A stretch of 64,000 nucleotides of DNA. Origin: Croceivirga thetidis. Lineage in GTDB: Bacteria; Bacteroidota; Bacteroidia; Flavobacteriales; Flavobacteriaceae. The DNA is taken from the NCBI RefSeq assembly GCF_012272815.1, contig NZ_JAAWWL010000002.1, forward strand, positions 1,626,460 through 1,690,459. Reading direction: 5' to 3'. Numbering within the stretch: the stretch's first letter is position 1; the number at the start of each line of letters is the position of its first letter. Made by a program: the position numbers and the translations under genes. Shown here in pieces: positions 63,419 to 64,000 of the stretch. Below the pieces are notes generated by a model, which made no database searches, was not told the DNA's origin, and worked only from the letters and a program-made list of their open reading frames with translations.

Positions 63419-63680
63419 TCTTCTAATTTTTTATGTGTTAATTTTCTTGACCTAATTGTTTAGGTGTCCATTAGGTCGTACTTCTTAATTTAAATTTCAA
63501 CCCGTCGGAATTTTTAACAAATTTTAATATATCCTCGAGTCAAATCCATTAGAAGTTATACATAGCTAACATCTTGACAATCTGTATATAAGAATGATTA
63601 GGCTATCTCTGAAGCTTAAAAAGAAACATGGATTATTAGGTGGACAGTCAATGCCCAATTCAATACTCAGTACAAGGTAT
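63419..63680. other. Intergenic stretch between cupredoxin-like gene and 5S terminator
   Basis: About 260 AT-rich bases. Apart from the TTAGGT boxes near the left end I see no gene, repeat or RNA. The long minus-strand frame that enters here from the 5S gene is not a protein gene. Confidence 0.5.
63449..63477 (-). promoter_or_regulatory. Repeated ACCTAA/TTAGGT boxes before cupredoxin-like gene
   Basis: GACCTAAT (63449-63456) and ATTAGGTC (63470-63477) are exact inverted repeats; a further TTAGGT lies between them. On the minus strand two ACCTAA boxes are 11 bp apart. The site ends about 30 bases upstream of the start codon. Confidence 0.45.
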
Positions 63681-63714
63681 AAAAAAACCCCGGCTCTGAT
63701 ATGAGTCGGGGTTC
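63681..63714 (-). terminator. Rho-independent terminator of the rRNA operon
   Basis: On the minus strand ACCCCGACTC pairs with GAGCCGGGGT (one mismatch), loop ATATCA, followed by seven T. It lies about five bases after the 5S gene. Confidence 0.88.
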
Positions 63715-63718
63715 GAAG

Positions 63719-63828
63719 AAGGCGGCGACCTACTCTCCCACCTGGTGTGGCAGTACCATCGGCGCTGACGGGCTTAACTACCCTGTTCGGTATGGGAAGG
63801 GGTGGGCCCCGTCGCCATGGCCACCTAA
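63719..63828 (-). rRNA. rrf: 5S ribosomal RNA
   Basis: About 110 bases on the minus strand. The conserved 5S core is visible: GAACAGGGTAGTTAAGCCC (helix III/loop region), CCGATGGTACTGCC and GGGAGAGTAGGTCGCCGCC. The 5' part GGTGGCCATGGCGACGGGG pairs with the end as helix I. End positions are accurate to a few bases. Confidence 0.95.
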
Positions 63829-64000
63829 GATTTGTACCGGTCTTTACCGGTATCCCTTGGCATGTTGCCAAGGACAGTATCGTGACATATGGAAAGGTGC
63901 ACTTATCGTGCACATGAATCGGGTGAAGGAACGTGTGTAAGTTCACACAACTTATTCAAGTATAAGGAACTTGCGAGGGGCATGCGCAAGCATACGGGCA
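63829..64000 (-). other. 23S-5S spacer with serial hairpins
   Basis: Five short exact stems follow each other: ACCGGT/ACCGGT (63836-63851), CCTTGGCA/TGCCAAGG (63855-63873), GTGCAC/GTGCAC (63897-63913), GTGTG/CACAC (63933-63948) and CTTGCG/CGCAAG (63970-63990). I do not recognise the 23S 3' end, which probably starts beyond the window. Confidence 0.6.

Noticed and set aside
63566..63946. Open frame of 126 codons on the minus strand at the right edge
   Set aside because: It runs through the 5S rRNA gene and its hairpin spacer; the peptide has no protein-like features.

Overview
The window reads as chromosomal DNA of a marine-type member of the Flavobacteriaceae (Bacteroidota). The main reasons are a PorV/GldJ gliding and type IX secretion pair, a SusC/SusD pair, a PafA-type alkaline phosphatase, many SusD-style lipoproteins, a two-lipoyl-domain pyruvate dehydrogenase E2, few Shine-Dalgarno sites, and promoter boxes resembling the Bacteroidota -7 element TAnnTTTG. 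Genes are dense and mostly in short operons. I see no phage, insertion sequence or CRISPR array.

Layout. 1-3.7 kb: 3' part of a FabH-like condensing enzyme, then a methyltransferase, a family 2 glycosyltransferase, a lipoprotein methyltransferase and a small membrane protein. 3.7-19.3 kb: mixed housekeeping and envelope genes with unusually many phosphoesterases (four calcineurin-like enzymes and PafA), an MlaE/MlaF lipid transporter pair, a creatininase-family protein, a DUF389 protein, mannose-1-phosphate guanylyltransferase, a SprT-like protein, an SDR and an M28 peptidase lipoprotein. 19.4-27.7 kb: the flavobacterial block pdh E2 - pdhA - cdd - porV, divergent from gldJ - murF. The sortase gene porU, a neighbour of gldJ/porV in Flavobacterium johnsoniae, is not between them.

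27.7-45.8 kb is the accessory heart of the window, a beta-mannan utilisation locus in two arms separated by tRNA-Val(GAC). Arm one has an AraC regulator, a GH26 mannanase lipoprotein, a GPH sugar transporter, a GH130 mannosylglucose phosphorylase and a cellobiose 2-epimerase. Arm two has a paralogous AraC regulator, SusC, SusD, a 1.1-kaa FG-GAP/ASPIC lipoprotein and, further on, a sulfatase lipoprotein. A 21-bp motif, 19 of 21 positions identical, lies before both arms, each time exactly 21 bp ahead of a -7-like box. The two AraC proteins have almost the same DNA-reading helices. I infer one regulon: surface mannanase, SusCD import, inner-membrane uptake, epimerisation of mannobiose to mannosylglucose, then phosphorolysis to mannose-1-phosphate and glucose.

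45.7-64 kb: a GMC oxidoreductase with a gluconate-dehydrogenase-type small subunit, DsbD, tRNA-Val(TAC), an nhaD-exbB-exbD-tonB-folC run, an acyl-CoA dehydrogenase, glutamate synthase gltB-gltD, an exported cupredoxin-like protein, and at the right edge the 5S gene of an rRNA operon on the minus strand with a hairpin-rich spacer leading towards the 23S gene outside the window.
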